From Rhodovulum sp. (GTDB lineage Bacteria > Pseudomonadota > Alphaproteobacteria > Rhodobacterales > Rhodobacteraceae), in NCBI GenBank assembly GCA_002706605.1, contig PALT01000023.1, forward strand, positions 19,904-83,903: 64,000 bases of DNA. Reading direction: 5' to 3'. Under the pieces are notes generated by a model. That model saw nothing but the letters and a program-made list of their open reading frames with translations. It made no database searches and was not told the DNA's origin. Below are positions 26,051-35,941 of the stretch, one piece after another. The translations under genes and the position numbers were made by a program. How positions within the stretch are numbered: position 1 is the stretch's first letter; every line of letters starts with the position of its first letter.

Positions 26051-29000
26051 ATGGCCTCGGATAGTAATTCCACAGACACTTCGATTTCTGTCACCACGGC
26101 GACCGACCTGAACGCCGACATTCTTGAGACCCTCGAAGGCCTGAATGTCACGGGCGAAGAGACGCTGTTTGGTGACGCGACCCAATCTTTTACAAGCTTT
26201 GAACTGGACGCGCAGGACTCGATCATTGACGTCGAAACGCCGGGCGTTTTCGTGGACGCGGGCGACGGCTATGATGCCGTGAACGTCCAGAACGACCAAG
26301 GCGTCGATATCAGCGGCCTGTCGCGCTATTCCGCCCTTGGGCGTGAGTTGGGCGTGAGCAGTGACCAGACGGGGTTCGTCATTAACGAACGTGGTGCCAC
26401 CGCGACCATCGACGGCCAAGAGGTCACCGCGACCTACTTTAGCCTGTTTGAAAACAGCCTGACCCGTGGCGGCGAGCTGTTGTCCTCGACCGCCCTTGCG
26501 ACCACGACGCAACTGGCCTCGGTCCTGTTGAACGTCGAGGCGATCCGCGCCACGGCCTTTAACGACCGCTATTTCGGCTATACCGAAGACGCCGATGTCT
26601 ATCTGGGCGCGGGCGATGATTATCTGCGCTCGACCGGTGGCAACAAGACCATCTTTGGCGAAGACGGCAATGACACGGCCTATATCCGCGGCGGTTATGG
26701 CGCCTATTACGACGGCGGTGAGGACAGCGATTTCGCCGACTTTACCGGTGAGAAAGAGGGCGTTCGCATTGAAAACATCGGTGTGTTCGGCGCGCTGGGG
26801 CGCGAGCTGGGCATCGGCAATGACGACCTTGCCTATTCGATCGCAAGCTCGTCCCGACAGGTCGAATTCAACGGCGAACTGGTGTCGGCCAACCGCAGTA
26901 CAATCAACAACAACGCCTCGCAAACCACCGGTGAGCAACTGTCGGACTCGGCCGTGGATACGGCACTGCAATTCGGTCACTTGGCGCTGAACGTTGAAAA
27001 GGTGCGCGGCACGAAGTTCAACGACGCCTTTGTCGGCGGTAACTATGACGACCATTTCCAAGGCGGCGACGGCGACGATTTCCTACAGGGCCGTCTGGGC
27101 GATGACACGCTGGACGGTGGGGCCGGGAATGACACGCTGATCCTTGAGGGCGGCGCGAAGACCATCATCGGCGGCGAAGGCACCGATACCCTGCGCATCA
27201 CCTTGGCCGAAGGGAGCTATACCGTCTACGACAACGGCGACGGCACGGGCGATGTCACCATCATCGACAGCATCGGCGCGCGCAGCACTATTTCGGGCGT
27301 CGAGTTTGCCCGCCTGAACGACGGCACCACGGTCGCCCTGCGCGATCTGGTTGTGGACGCCCCCCTGCCGCCCGCACCTCTGTTCCTTGAGGTCGAGGAT
27401 GACCGCACCAGCCTTCTGGAGGATGGCGAGGTTACCCTGAACGTTCTGGCCAACGACAGCGGCGACCGCATCAGCATCGTCTCGGTCGAAGACCCCGAAA
27501 ACGGCAGCGTGTTCCTGAACGAGGACGGCACGATCACCTATCGTCCCGACGCCGATTTCTCGGGTTCAGAGACCTTTACCTACACCGCGCGCGACAATGA
27601 CGGCGACCAGAAAACCGCCACCGTCACCGTCACCGTCCAACAGGTCAACGACGCCCCTGTCGTTACCGTGCCCCAAGGTGTCACCGTTCTGGCCAACACG
27701 CCGGGCGGCATCACCGTGGCCGAAATCGAGGCCACCGATGTTGAGGGCGACGCCCTGACCTTTGACATCGTGGGCGGCAATGACGACGGCCTGTTCGCGA
27801 TTGACGAGAACTCGGGCACGGTCACCTTGGCCAATGGCGACGCGCTTGATCCGGCTGTGGATTACGCCATTGACATCGCGGTCAGCGACGGCGCGGCGAC
27901 TACCGTATCGACCCTGAACATCGACGTCACCGAAAGCGGCGTGAACTTCCCCTCGGCGGAGGAGCTGATCCAACAAACCGACCGCGCGTTCGGTGTGGAC
28001 GATGGCTCGGGCTCAATCGGTTTGACGGGTGCGAACGACTATACGTCCGCCCTGCCCTTCCTGAACCTGATGAACGTCAGCCGTCCGGTCAACGCCCACG
28101 CCCCGGGTGAGTTCGGCAAATACAACTACTATGAGTTGGACGAGATGGGCTATCTCGACGATAGCGGCTGGCCCACAGACATTCCCGAAGATGCGCCGAC
28201 CCTTGGCTTTATCTTCTCGGACGTGATCGGGCGCGAAGGCACCTATGTGCTGCGCTATGAGGGCGAAGGCGAGATCAACCTTGCCCTTGACGCCGAAGTC
28301 ATCAGCGAAAAGCCGGGCGAAATCGTGTTCCGCCACAACAGCGGCACGTTCGAGGTCCAACTGACCGACACCGACCCGAACGACACGGGCGATTACATCC
28401 GCAACATCTCGATCGTCAAAGAGGAATACGTCGACCTCTATGACTCGGGCGCGATCTTTAACCCCGAGAGCCTTGAGCGCCTGCAGGACTTCCGCGAATT
28501 CCGCACCATGGCATGGCAGCGCACGATCGAAAGCCCGATTGAAACGCTGGACGATCTGACCCGCGTGGACCACTCGACCTATGCCACCACAAGTGGCGTG
28601 CCGATTGAGGTTCTGGTCGCATTGTCGAATGAGGCAGGCACCGATCTGTGGCTGACCATCCCGACCAAGGCCAATGATGAGGTCGTCGATTACTATGCCG
28701 AATACGTGCGTGATAACCTTGACCCGAACCTGAAGGTCACGGTCGAATACGGCAACGAGCTGTGGAACAACGGCTATCAGGACACCCACGACCTGCGCGC
28801 CGAAGCGGTTGAGGTCTGGGGTGTCTCGCCCGAGGATCAGCCCGCGCATTCGGCCTATATCGCCTATAAGGCCACGTTGGTCGCGCAACGGTTCAACGCC
28901 GCGTTCGACAAGGTTGAGGACGGCGACAAACCGCTGCTCCATCACACCTTGGGATCACAGGCCGCACGCCCCGCGATCACGGAATACTATCTGGAATCCG

Positions 29001-31249
29001 AGGCATGGCAGATCAACGATCCCGACAGCTATGTGCCTGTGAACGAGACGTTCGATTCCATCGCGATTGCCACCTACTTTGGCGGCAACACGATCACTGA
29101 CGACGAAGAGCGCGCCCTGCTGATTGAGGCGATCAACGATCCCAATGTCGATGCGAACGAGTATCTCTTTAACCTGCTACAGGACCCAGAATACGAGTTC
29201 TCGATCCCCTACACCGCTGAATTCCTCTATGAGCAGCGCCGTTTGGCCGACCAATACGGTCTGGACCTGACGGATTATGAGGGCGGTGCGCACCTCTTGC
29301 ACTTTGACAACACCGATCTGCCGCAAGACGTGGCCGAGAGCCTTGTCGACTTTTACGAGGGCTTTTATCGCAGCGACTTTATGCGCGTCCTGTTTGAACA
29401 AATCTGGGACGTCTGGCGTGAAATCGGTGATGGCGCATTCATGAACCACGGCAGCGTGGGCGAACCGTCGATCTATGGCTTCTTCAGCTTCCTCTCGGAT
29501 CTGGCCGACACCAGCCCCCGTGCAGAATTCCTGTACGAACAGAACGCCAACCAACCGGCATGGTGGGAAGATCGTGGCGGCGAGCACTTCCAACAGGGGA
29601 TCATCGACACCGGCACCGCCGATGACGATCTTCTGATCGGGACGAACCAAGAGGACCATTTCGCAGGTGGTGAGGGCAACGACTTTATCATCGGCGGCAA
29701 GGGGGATGACGGCATCCACGGTGGCGCGGGCACGGACCGCGTGATCTTTAGCGGCTCGCGCGCCGACTACGCGATCTACCGTGAGGGGGAGACAGTCATC
29801 TTCCGTGGGCCTGACGGTCTGGACCGTGTGGTTGACGTCGAAATCGTCGAATTCCAGAGCGGTGAGGTCTTTGCCACAAACGATCTGGTCAAACCCGAAG
29901 GCAGCCAGAACATCGGCCCCGTCGCGGTGGATGATCAACTGACCATCAACGAGGACGCCCGCACCAACTTTACCACGCTGGAACTGACCCAGAACGACAG
30001 CGATGCCGACGGTGGCACCCTTGTCCTTGTCTCGGTCGAAGGCGCGGAACACGGTGTGATCCGTCTGCAAAACGACAACACGGTTCTCTACATCCCGGAT
30101 GAGGACTTTGTCGGGACAGATACCTTCACCTACACCGTGTCCGACGGCAACGACACCACCACCGCAACGGCGACCATCACCATTGTGAACCAGCTGGACG
30201 CGCCCGACGTGGTCAGCGAACATCTGGTGGTGTTCACACAGGACAGCGGCGTTGGCAAAGCGCTCTATCAGGTTCAGGCGTCCGATCTGGATGGCGACAC
30301 CCTCAGCTATGCGATTGTGGGGGGCAATGACGACGGCCTGTTCACCATCGATGCGGAAACCGGTGTCATCAGCTCGACCGGCGTTCTGAAACCCGATGCG
30401 GCCGTGATCGCCGAGACGTTCGACCTGACGGTTGCGGTGTCCGATGGCACCTTCACCACCGAGAGCGCCATCACGATCGAGGTGCAGGACGACGCCAACA
30501 TCCTGGTTGAGGAGGCACAGACCGGTCAGTTGCTGAACGGGGAACTGGGTGGAAACGACTTGCTGCAACTGACGGCCCAAGACGGCCAAGGGCGCTATGT
30601 CGGTACGTTGAACCAGTTCAACGCGACCTACACCGATCTCGAGACCATCAACAACATCGACGACCTGTCGCCCTATGCCTACACCGTGTACACGCGCGGC
30701 TTTACCGGAGAGGTCGACGGCGAGGTGGTGACGGTCGACGGATTGGTCGTGCGCTCGGGTCTGGAAACGGCGCTGCAATTCGGGAATGTCGTGACCAATG
30801 TCGAAGGCATCTCGGGCACCGAGTTCCGCGATGACATCTACGGCAACACCGGCGATGAACTCCTGCTGGGCCAAGGTGGCAATGACATCCTGAGCGGCAG
30901 TGACGGCGATGACACCCTGAACGGCGGCATCGGCAACGATAGCCTGACGGGTGGCGCGGGCGCGGATACCTTCGTGATCGACGACATCAACAGCACCGAC
31001 CGGATCAACGACTTCTCGGCGGAACAAGGCGACCAAATCGACATCAGCGCCCTGCTGTTGAACTATGATGCGGCCACCGATGATCTGACCGACTATGTCA
31101 CGCTGGGCGTCAACCAATTCAACCAGCAAACGATCGAGGTCAGCATCAACGGCGACGGCACCTTTACGGATGTCGCGCGGTTCCAGTCGACCGAGTTCCG
31201 CACGACGCTGGAGGAACTGTTGGATAGCGACAGCCTGTTCCTCGGCTAA
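26051..31249 (+). CDS. Giant RTX protein with embedded glycoside-hydrolase-like domain
   Basis: A 1732-residue, very acidic protein, probably exported by type I secretion (no N-terminal signal; C-terminal GGAGADTFVIDDINSTDRINDF-type RTX target region). Layout: two copies of an about 130-residue module (about 85-215 and 240-365), each ending in RTX-like Ca-binding repeats; a VCBS/Big-type domain (445-532); a cadherin-like domain (535-628); a GH-like domain (about 635-1180); RTX repeats (1190-1228); a second VCBS plus cadherin pair (1288-1480); a third copy of the module (about 1500-1640) with nonapeptides GGNDILSGSDGDDTLNGG. The GH-like part has E903 in VEYGNELW and E1077 in LTDYEGGAH, placed like the acid/base and nucleophile of clan GH-A TIM barrels. 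ATG has GGAG 8-9 bp upstream. No hlyB/hlyD/tolC genes are adjacent. Substrate unknown. Confidence 0.85.
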   Translation: MASDSNSTDTSISVTTATDLNADILETLEGLNVTGEETLFGDATQSFTSFELDAQDSIIDVETPGVFVDAGDGYDAVNVQNDQGVDISGLSRYSALGRELGVSSDQTGFVINERGATATIDGQEVTATYFSLFENSLTRGGELLSSTALATTTQLASVLLNVEAIRATAFNDRYFGYTEDADVYLGAGDDYLRSTGGNKTIFGEDGNDTAYIRGGYGAYYDGGEDSDFADFTGEKEGVRIENIGVFGALGRELGIGNDDLAYSIASSSRQVEFNGELVSANRSTINNNASQTTGEQLSDSAVDTALQFGHLALNVEKVRGTKFNDAFVGGNYDDHFQGGDGDDFLQGRLGDDTLDGGAGNDTLILEGGAKTIIGGEGTDTLRITLAEGSYTVYDNGDGTGDVTIIDSIGARSTISGVEFARLNDGTTVALRDLVVDAPLPPAPLFLEVEDDRTSLLEDGEVTLNVLANDSGDRISIVSVEDPENGSVFLNEDGTITYRPDADFSGSETFTYTARDNDGDQKTATVTVTVQQVNDAPVVTVPQGVTVLANTPGGITVAEIEATDVEGDALTFDIVGGNDDGLFAIDENSGTVTLANGDALDPAVDYAIDIAVSDGAATTVSTLNIDVTESGVNFPSAEELIQQTDRAFGVDDGSGSIGLTGANDYTSALPFLNLMNVSRPVNAHAPGEFGKYNYYELDEMGYLDDSGWPTDIPEDAPTLGFIFSDVIGREGTYVLRYEGEGEINLALDAEVISEKPGEIVFRHNSGTFEVQLTDTDPNDTGDYIRNISIVKEEYVDLYDSGAIFNPESLERLQDFREFRTMAWQRTIESPIETLDDLTRVDHSTYATTSGVPIEVLVALSNEAGTDLWLTIPTKANDEVVDYYAEYVRDNLDPNLKVTVEYGNELWNNGYQDTHDLRAEAVEVWGVSPEDQPAHSAYIAYKATLVAQRFNAAFDKVEDGDKPLLHHTLGSQAARPAITEYYLESEAWQINDPDSYVPVNETFDSIAIATYFGGNTITDDEERALLIEAINDPNVDANEYLFNLLQDPEYEFSIPYTAEFLYEQRRLADQYGLDLTDYEGGAHLLHFDNTDLPQDVAESLVDFYEGFYRSDFMRVLFEQIWDVWREIGDGAFMNHGSVGEPSIYGFFSFLSDLADTSPRAEFLYEQNANQPAWWEDRGGEHFQQGIIDTGTADDDLLIGTNQEDHFAGGEGNDFIIGGKGDDGIHGGAGTDRVIFSGSRADYAIYREGETVIFRGPDGLDRVVDVEIVEFQSGEVFATNDLVKPEGSQNIGPVAVDDQLTINEDARTNFTTLELTQNDSDADGGTLVLVSVEGAEHGVIRLQNDNTVLYIPDEDFVGTDTFTYTVSDGNDTTTATATITIVNQLDAPDVVSEHLVVFTQDSGVGKALYQVQASDLDGDTLSYAIVGGNDDGLFTIDAETGVISSTGVLKPDAAVIAETFDLTVAVSDGTFTTESAITIEVQDDANILVEEAQTGQLLNGELGGNDLLQLTAQDGQGRYVGTLNQFNATYTDLETINNIDDLSPYAYTVYTRGFTGEVDGEVVTVDGLVVRSGLETALQFGNVVTNVEGISGTEFRDDIYGNTGDELLLGQGGNDILSGSDGDDTLNGGIGNDSLTGGAGADTFVIDDINSTDRINDFSAEQGDQIDISALLLNYDAATDDLTDYVTLGVNQFNQQTIEVSINGDGTFTDVARFQSTEFRTTLEELLDSDSLFLG

Positions 31250-31268
31250 TCCCACTCACATGAACACC

Positions 31269-31293
31269 AAAGGGGCGCTTCGGCGCCCCTTTT
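31269..31293 (+). terminator. Terminator of the RTX gene
   Basis: AAAGGGGCGC-TTCG-GCGCCCCTTT followed by more T. A strong intrinsic terminator 20 bases past the stop. Confidence 0.88.
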
Positions 31294-31367
31294 TCATGCG
31301 CAGGACCAAATCCGCACAGAAGACCATCCCGCAAACGGGCCGCAACGTTCAGAGATGATTGAGAAAG

Positions 31368-31444
<77 letters not shown>

Positions 31445-31520
31445 GTCTTGGCCCCGCTATACGACAAAGCGATTTGGCCTGCAAACGCTTTGTCGTCCTG
31501 TGCGGGTATTGTGCGCGCGG

Positions 31521-32741
31521 TTACGCGAACAGGTCGTGGCAGAGTTCCAGCGCGTCCACCAAGGCGTCGACCTCGGCGGTGGTGTTGTACATCGCAAAGG
31601 ACGCGCGACAGGTGGCCGAGACGCCCAGATGCTCCATCAACGGCCCCGCGCAATGATGCCCCGCGCGCACCGCGACGCCCTTTTTGTCAAGGACGGTCGA
31701 GATGTCATGCGCATGCGCCGCGCCTTCGAGGGTAAAGGAGAAAATCGCGCCCTTGTTCGCCGCGTTCCCCTGCACGTTCAGCCAGTTCAGCCCATCCAGA
31801 CGCGCGCGGGCATAGTCGGTCAACGCGCGCTCATGCGCGGCGATGTTGTCCATGCCCACATCCATCATATAGTTCAGCGCAACGCCCAACCCGATCGTCT
31901 GAACGATACCGGGGGTGCCGGCCTCGAACTTCATCGGCGGATCGTTATAGGTCACCGCGTCGCGGGTGACCTCACGGATCATGTCGCCCCCGCCCATGAA
32001 CGGACGCATCTCGGCCATGCGTTCCTTGCGGATATGGATCGCGCCCGAGCCCGACGGACCATAGAGCTTGTGCCCCGTGATCGCATAGAAATCCGCGCCC
32101 AGCTCATCGACATTGACCGGCATATGGACCGAGCCTTGGGACCCGTCGACCAGAACCGGCACGCCGCGCTCATGCGCGCCGTCGACGATGGTTTTGACGT
32201 CGACAATGGTGCCCAAAACGTTCGACATCTGCGTCACTGCAACCAGTTTGGTGCGCGGCCCGATGGCGTCCAGAACCGCCTGTGGATCAAGGTTGCCGGT
32301 GGCGTCCACGTCCACCCATTTCAGGACAACGCCCTGACGTTCGCGCAGGAAATGCCACGGCACGATATTGGCGTGATGCTCCATCACCGACAGGACGATC
32401 TCATCGCCAGCCTCAAACCGCGGCATGGCCCAGCCATAGGCGATCAGGTTGATGCCCTCGGTAGTGCCGCTGGTGAACACGATCTCGTCCTCGTCCTTGG
32501 CGCCAAGGAACTTGGCCACGATCCCGCGCACGCCCTCGTATTTCTCGGTGGCGAGGTTCGACAGATAGTGCAGACCGCGGTGCACGTTGGCGTATTCCAT
32601 CGAATAGGCCTGCGTGATCGCGTCGATCACCACCTGCGGTTTCTGCGCCGAGGCCCCGTTGTCCAGATAGACCAGCGGCTTGCCGTTCACCTCACGCGAC
32701 AGGATCGGGAAATCCGCGCGGATTTTATCGACATCATACAT
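31521..32741 (-). CDS. sufS: Cysteine desulfurase, SufS type
   Basis: A PLP enzyme that takes sulfur from cysteine for Fe-S assembly; 406 residues, the length of group II desulfurases. It begins DKIRADFPILSREVNGKPLVYLDNGASAQKP, the SufS N-terminus. PLP lysine in AITGHKLYGPSGSGA; active-site Cys in VAVRAGHHCAGPLMEHLG, where the short RxGHHCA loop is the SufS form. It is last in a minus-strand cluster with sufB, sufC and sufD, separated from them by two small membrane protein genes, and 1 bp from the preceding one. Confidence 0.95.
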   Translation of the reverse strand: MYDVDKIRADFPILSREVNGKPLVYLDNGASAQKPQVVIDAITQAYSMEYANVHRGLHYLSNLATEKYEGVRGIVAKFLGAKDEDEIVFTSGTTEGINLIAYGWAMPRFEAGDEIVLSVMEHHANIVPWHFLRERQGVVLKWVDVDATGNLDPQAVLDAIGPRTKLVAVTQMSNVLGTIVDVKTIVDGAHERGVPVLVDGSQGSVHMPVNVDELGADFYAITGHKLYGPSGSGAIHIRKERMAEMRPFMGGGDMIREVTRDAVTYNDPPMKFEAGTPGIVQTIGLGVALNYMMDVGMDNIAAHERALTDYARARLDGLNWLNVQGNAANKGAIFSFTLEGAAHAHDISTVLDKKGVAVRAGHHCAGPLMEHLGVSATCRASFAMYNTTAEVDALVDALELCHDLFA

Positions 32742-32742
32742 G

Positions 32743-33339
32743 TTAAACCCCCAAGACCGACGACAGGCCCGTCACCGACAGTAGAATAATAAACGCCATG
32801 CCCAGCATGAGGGCCGACAGAAAGATCCCCAACAGGACCTTCGGATAGGATTGAAACCCATGTAGGACGGCAATGAACACTGTCATCAGCCAAAATAGGA
32901 TGCCCACGTTCACCATGCCCATCAGGGCCGACAGAACCGGCGCAAACAGCATCAGGATCAGTTGCGCCGTATTAAACAGCAACAGAACCGCTTGAACCCA
33001 GATCGCAATCTTTAGCGCGCCGTCCAGATCGCCCCGCCCGCCGAACATCGCGCCGATGCGGTGGATCGCATGGACCATCACCACCGTCCCCCCAAGGGCC
33101 ATCACCGACGTGACCAACGGGTTGGCCGCGAACAGCAACGTCGCCCCCGGCCCCGCCATAAACAGAACCATGTAATCGGAAATGATTGTCTGGATCGCGC
33201 CAAGCACGACGACAAGGACCAAGGCCTGCCACAGAACAGGGCGTGGGACCTCTATCGCCAGAACACGCGCCGCCGCCTTGCGCGGTTCGCGCAGGGTTAA
33301 ACTGGTCAGATCAATGAACAGGGTTTTCAGATCGGGCAT
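32743..33339 (-). CDS. Yip1-family membrane protein
   Basis: A 198-residue protein with about five transmembrane helices (VLWQALVLVVVLGAIQTIISDYMVLFM, PLVTSVMALGGTVVMVHAIHRIG, IWVQAVLLLFNTAQLILMLFAPVLSALMG, VNVGILFWLMTVFIAVLHGF, VLLGIFLSALMLGMAFIILLS). This pattern fits the bacterial Yip1 group, of unknown function. It sits within the suf cluster between sufD and sufS, next to a second protein of the same general type. Spacing is tight (12 bp upstream, 1 bp downstream). Confidence 0.75.
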   Translation of the reverse strand: MPDLKTLFIDLTSLTLREPRKAAARVLAIEVPRPVLWQALVLVVVLGAIQTIISDYMVLFMAGPGATLLFAANPLVTSVMALGGTVVMVHAIHRIGAMFGGRGDLDGALKIAIWVQAVLLLFNTAQLILMLFAPVLSALMGMVNVGILFWLMTVFIAVLHGFQSYPKVLLGIFLSALMLGMAFIILLSVTGLSSVLGV

Positions 33340-33351
33340 CGGACCTTCGCG

Positions 33352-33852
33352 TTATTGGGCGGGTGACGCTGGGCCGAACTCGGCCTCACGCAGACCGACG
33401 ACCGAGAACACCAGAAACACCGCCAGACACAGACCCGAGACAAACGTGGCCTCGGCCCCCTGCCCCATAAACGCCTGAACCAGCCCGTTCAACAGCCACA
33501 GAGGCGACGACGCCAAAAAGGCCCAGAACAGACCCATCCGCGCCGTGAACCACGTTCCGCGACCGCCAAAGAGACGGGCGATGATATGGGCCACGGCGGC
33601 AATGGCATAAAATGCCAGCGGCACAAAGATGATCCACGCCCACAGGGCCCCACTGACACGGGCGTCATAGGGGATGCTGGGGTCCAGATAGGCCTCCCGC
33701 GACAGGCGCGGCAGTTGGGACACGAACACCAACAGGCATCCGACATACAGGATCACAAGCGCGCGGTCCTCGCGCACCGTGTCGCCGATCCGGCGCCGCA
33801 TGACCTCACGCGGCGCCAGATAGGTGCGGACAATATCCCGCGAAACCGACAT
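33352..33852 (-). CDS. Yip1-like membrane protein, second copy
   Basis: A 166-residue protein with about four membrane helices (ALVILYVGCLLVFVSQLP, LWAWIIFVPLAFYAIAAVAHIIARLF, MGLFWAFLASSPLWLLNGL, FVSGLCLAVFLVFSVVGL) and an N-terminal YLAPREVMRRRIG amphipathic part. The ATG at 33852-33850 shares one base with the sufD stop (TGATG), so it is translationally coupled to sufD. The repeated presence of two Yip1-like genes in a Fe-S operon is typical of some Rhodobacterales to my memory, but their role is not known. Confidence 0.75.
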   Translation of the reverse strand: MSVSRDIVRTYLAPREVMRRRIGDTVREDRALVILYVGCLLVFVSQLPRLSREAYLDPSIPYDARVSGALWAWIIFVPLAFYAIAAVAHIIARLFGGRGTWFTARMGLFWAFLASSPLWLLNGLVQAFMGQGAEATFVSGLCLAVFLVFSVVGLREAEFGPASPAQ

Positions 33853-35144
33853 CAGCCCAGACGCCGGTCCATCCACGCCGCCAGACGGTCGCGGATTTGT
33901 TCGCCCAATGCCTCATCCGCGATTTCCTCAATCGCTTCGGCAAGAAAGGCCAACGTCAGCAGGTTTTCCGCCTGTTTCTGCGGCACACCACGCGAGCGCA
34001 GGTAGAACAGCGCGGTTTCGTCAATCGCACCCGAGGTCGAGCCATGCGAACAGGCCACGTCGTCGGCGTAGATTTCCAGTTCGGGCTTGGCCAGAAACTG
34101 GGCGTCATCGTCCAACAGCAGGGATTGCGAAATCTGATACCCGTCGGTTTTCTGTGCGCCCTCTTTGACCAAGATCTTGCCTTGGAACACGCCGGTCGCC
34201 CCGTTGCGCAGCACCTTTTTGAACACCTGACGGCTTTCACAGCGCTCGGCGTCGTGGGTGATGAACACGGTGTCGTCGTGCAGGAAGTTCGCGCCATCGC
34301 CCATCGCCGCACCCGCCACGTGGGCGCTTGCGTCATCACCGGTCAGTTCGATCACGACCTCATTGCGGGTCAGAACGCCGTTCGCGGTCAGGGTAAAGGA
34401 TTTGAACAGGCTCTCGGTGCCCAGACGCGTAAAGATATGCGTCACTGCACGGCGCTCGTGATCACGGCCTTGGGCACGGACATGGTGGAACGCGGCGCGG
34501 TCTGCGACCTCGACCTCCATCACCTTGTTGAACCGCGCAGCGGCGGGGCCGTTTTCCAGAACGGTCAGTTCGGCGCCCTCTTCGACCTTGATCACATGGT
34601 GCAGGGTCGCGTCCGAGGCCGTGTCCTGATGCAGATAGACCAGACGCACGGGCTTTTCGGCCTTGGCCGTCGCACGGATCAACAGACCATCCGTCGCATA
34701 GGCCGTGTTCAGCGCGGCCAGAGGACGGGCCACCGGCGTCTGACCACGGGTTTCCAGAGCACCATAGAGGTCCTTGGCCCAATGGATATCGGCCGCACCG
34801 GCCCCGGCCAGACGTTCGATTTCCACACCGGCCAGCGTCAGGTCGTCCGAGGCATCCGCATCGAACACGCCGTCGACAAAAACGACCTTGACCGCATCGA
34901 CATCGTCGAAGATCGGGGTTTCGTCGCCCGCATCGAACACTGCCGCCGAGGCAGGATCGACCGCGACCAGATCGGCAGGGTTGGTGTATTTCCAGTACTC
35001 GTCACGGCGGGTCGGCAGACCCATGTCGGCCACGCGGGCCACAGCCGCCGTGCGCGCCGCGCCCAGCCAGCCGTCACCGTCCACCGGGCCAAGCGCCGCC
35101 AGACGGGCATCCGTCGCGTCTTGCTTTACCTTGGGCAGCGCCAT
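33852..35144 (-). CDS. sufD: Fe-S cluster scaffold subunit SufD
   Basis: Partner of SufB in the SufBC2D scaffold complex. It has 430 residues. It has the SufD beta-helix segments (GVEIERLAGAGAADIHWAKDLYG, TLHHVIKVEEGAELTVLENGPAA, AHVAGAAMGDGANFLHDDTVFITHDAERCESRQVFKKVL) and the conserved C-terminal VACSHGSTSGAIDETALFYLRSRGVPQKQAENLLTLAF region. It starts one base after the end of sufC and its stop overlaps the next ATG, so it lies in the middle of the operon. Confidence 0.94.
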   Translation of the reverse strand: MALPKVKQDATDARLAALGPVDGDGWLGAARTAAVARVADMGLPTRRDEYWKYTNPADLVAVDPASAAVFDAGDETPIFDDVDAVKVVFVDGVFDADASDDLTLAGVEIERLAGAGAADIHWAKDLYGALETRGQTPVARPLAALNTAYATDGLLIRATAKAEKPVRLVYLHQDTASDATLHHVIKVEEGAELTVLENGPAAARFNKVMEVEVADRAAFHHVRAQGRDHERRAVTHIFTRLGTESLFKSFTLTANGVLTRNEVVIELTGDDASAHVAGAAMGDGANFLHDDTVFITHDAERCESRQVFKKVLRNGATGVFQGKILVKEGAQKTDGYQISQSLLLDDDAQFLAKPELEIYADDVACSHGSTSGAIDETALFYLRSRGVPQKQAENLLTLAFLAEAIEEIADEALGEQIRDRLAAWMDRRLG

Positions 35145-35899
35145 TAGTCGACCTCCGCCAAAATGTCGGCATAGCCGTTGTTTTCAACTTCAAGCGCCAG
35201 TTCGGGGCCACCGGTTTTCACGATGCGACCCTTGGCCATGATGTGCACGACGTCGGGTTTGATGTGGTCCAGCAGACGCTGATAGTGGGTGATCACAAGG
35301 AACCCGCGACCCGCGTCACGCAGGGCGTTCACACCCTCGGACACCAGTTTCATCGCATCCACGTCCAGACCCGAGTCCGTCTCGTCCAAGATACACATCT
35401 TGGGTTCCAGCATCGCCATCTGCAGGATCTCGTTGCGCTTTTTCTCACCGCCCGAGAAACCGGTGTTGACGGGGCGTTTCAGCATGTCGGCATCGATCTT
35501 CAGCGTCTTGGCCTTTTCGCGCACGACCTTCAGGAAGTCCGCCGCGCTCATCTCTTCTTCGCCGCGCGCCTTGCGTTGGGCGTTCACGGCGGTGCGCAGG
35601 AAGGTCATGTTACCCACACCCGGAATTTCGACCGGATATTGGAACGCAAGGAACAGACCGGCGGCGGCGCGCTCTTCGGCCTCCATCTCCAGCAGGTCCT
35701 CACCGGCCAGCGTGGCCGAGCCGTCCGTGACCTCATAGCCGTCCTTGCCCGACAGGACATAGGACAGGGTCGATTTACCGGACCCGTTCGGGCCCATGAT
35801 TGCGTGCACCTTGCCGGCCTCGACGGTCAGGTCGACACCTTTGAGGATTTGCTTATCCTCTTCTTCAAGTTTGACGTGCAGGTTCTTGATTTCCAGCAT
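35144..35899 (-). CDS. sufC: Fe-S assembly ATPase SufC
   Basis: ABC-type ATPase of the SufBCD complex, cytoplasmic; 251 residues. Walker A GPNGSGKST, the SufC-type signature FSGGEKKRNEILQMAML, and Walker B ILDETDSGLDVDAMKLVSEGVNAL are complete. It has one base of overlap with sufD. Upstream, an FkbM-type methyltransferase gene separates it from YbjQ and sufB. Confidence 0.96.
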   Translation of the reverse strand: MLEIKNLHVKLEEEDKQILKGVDLTVEAGKVHAIMGPNGSGKSTLSYVLSGKDGYEVTDGSATLAGEDLLEMEAEERAAAGLFLAFQYPVEIPGVGNMTFLRTAVNAQRKARGEEEMSAADFLKVVREKAKTLKIDADMLKRPVNTGFSGGEKKRNEILQMAMLEPKMCILDETDSGLDVDAMKLVSEGVNALRDAGRGFLVITHYQRLLDHIKPDVVHIMAKGRIVKTGGPELALEVENNGYADILAEVD

Positions 35900-35941
35900 T
35901 TTTATCTCCTCGGGCGGGCATTTCTGCCCGTTGTTTTTGGA

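Noticed and set aside
29177..31255. A 692-codon minus-strand frame inside the RTX gene
   Set aside because: Antisense to a well-supported gene; produced by the regular codon pattern of the RTX repeats.
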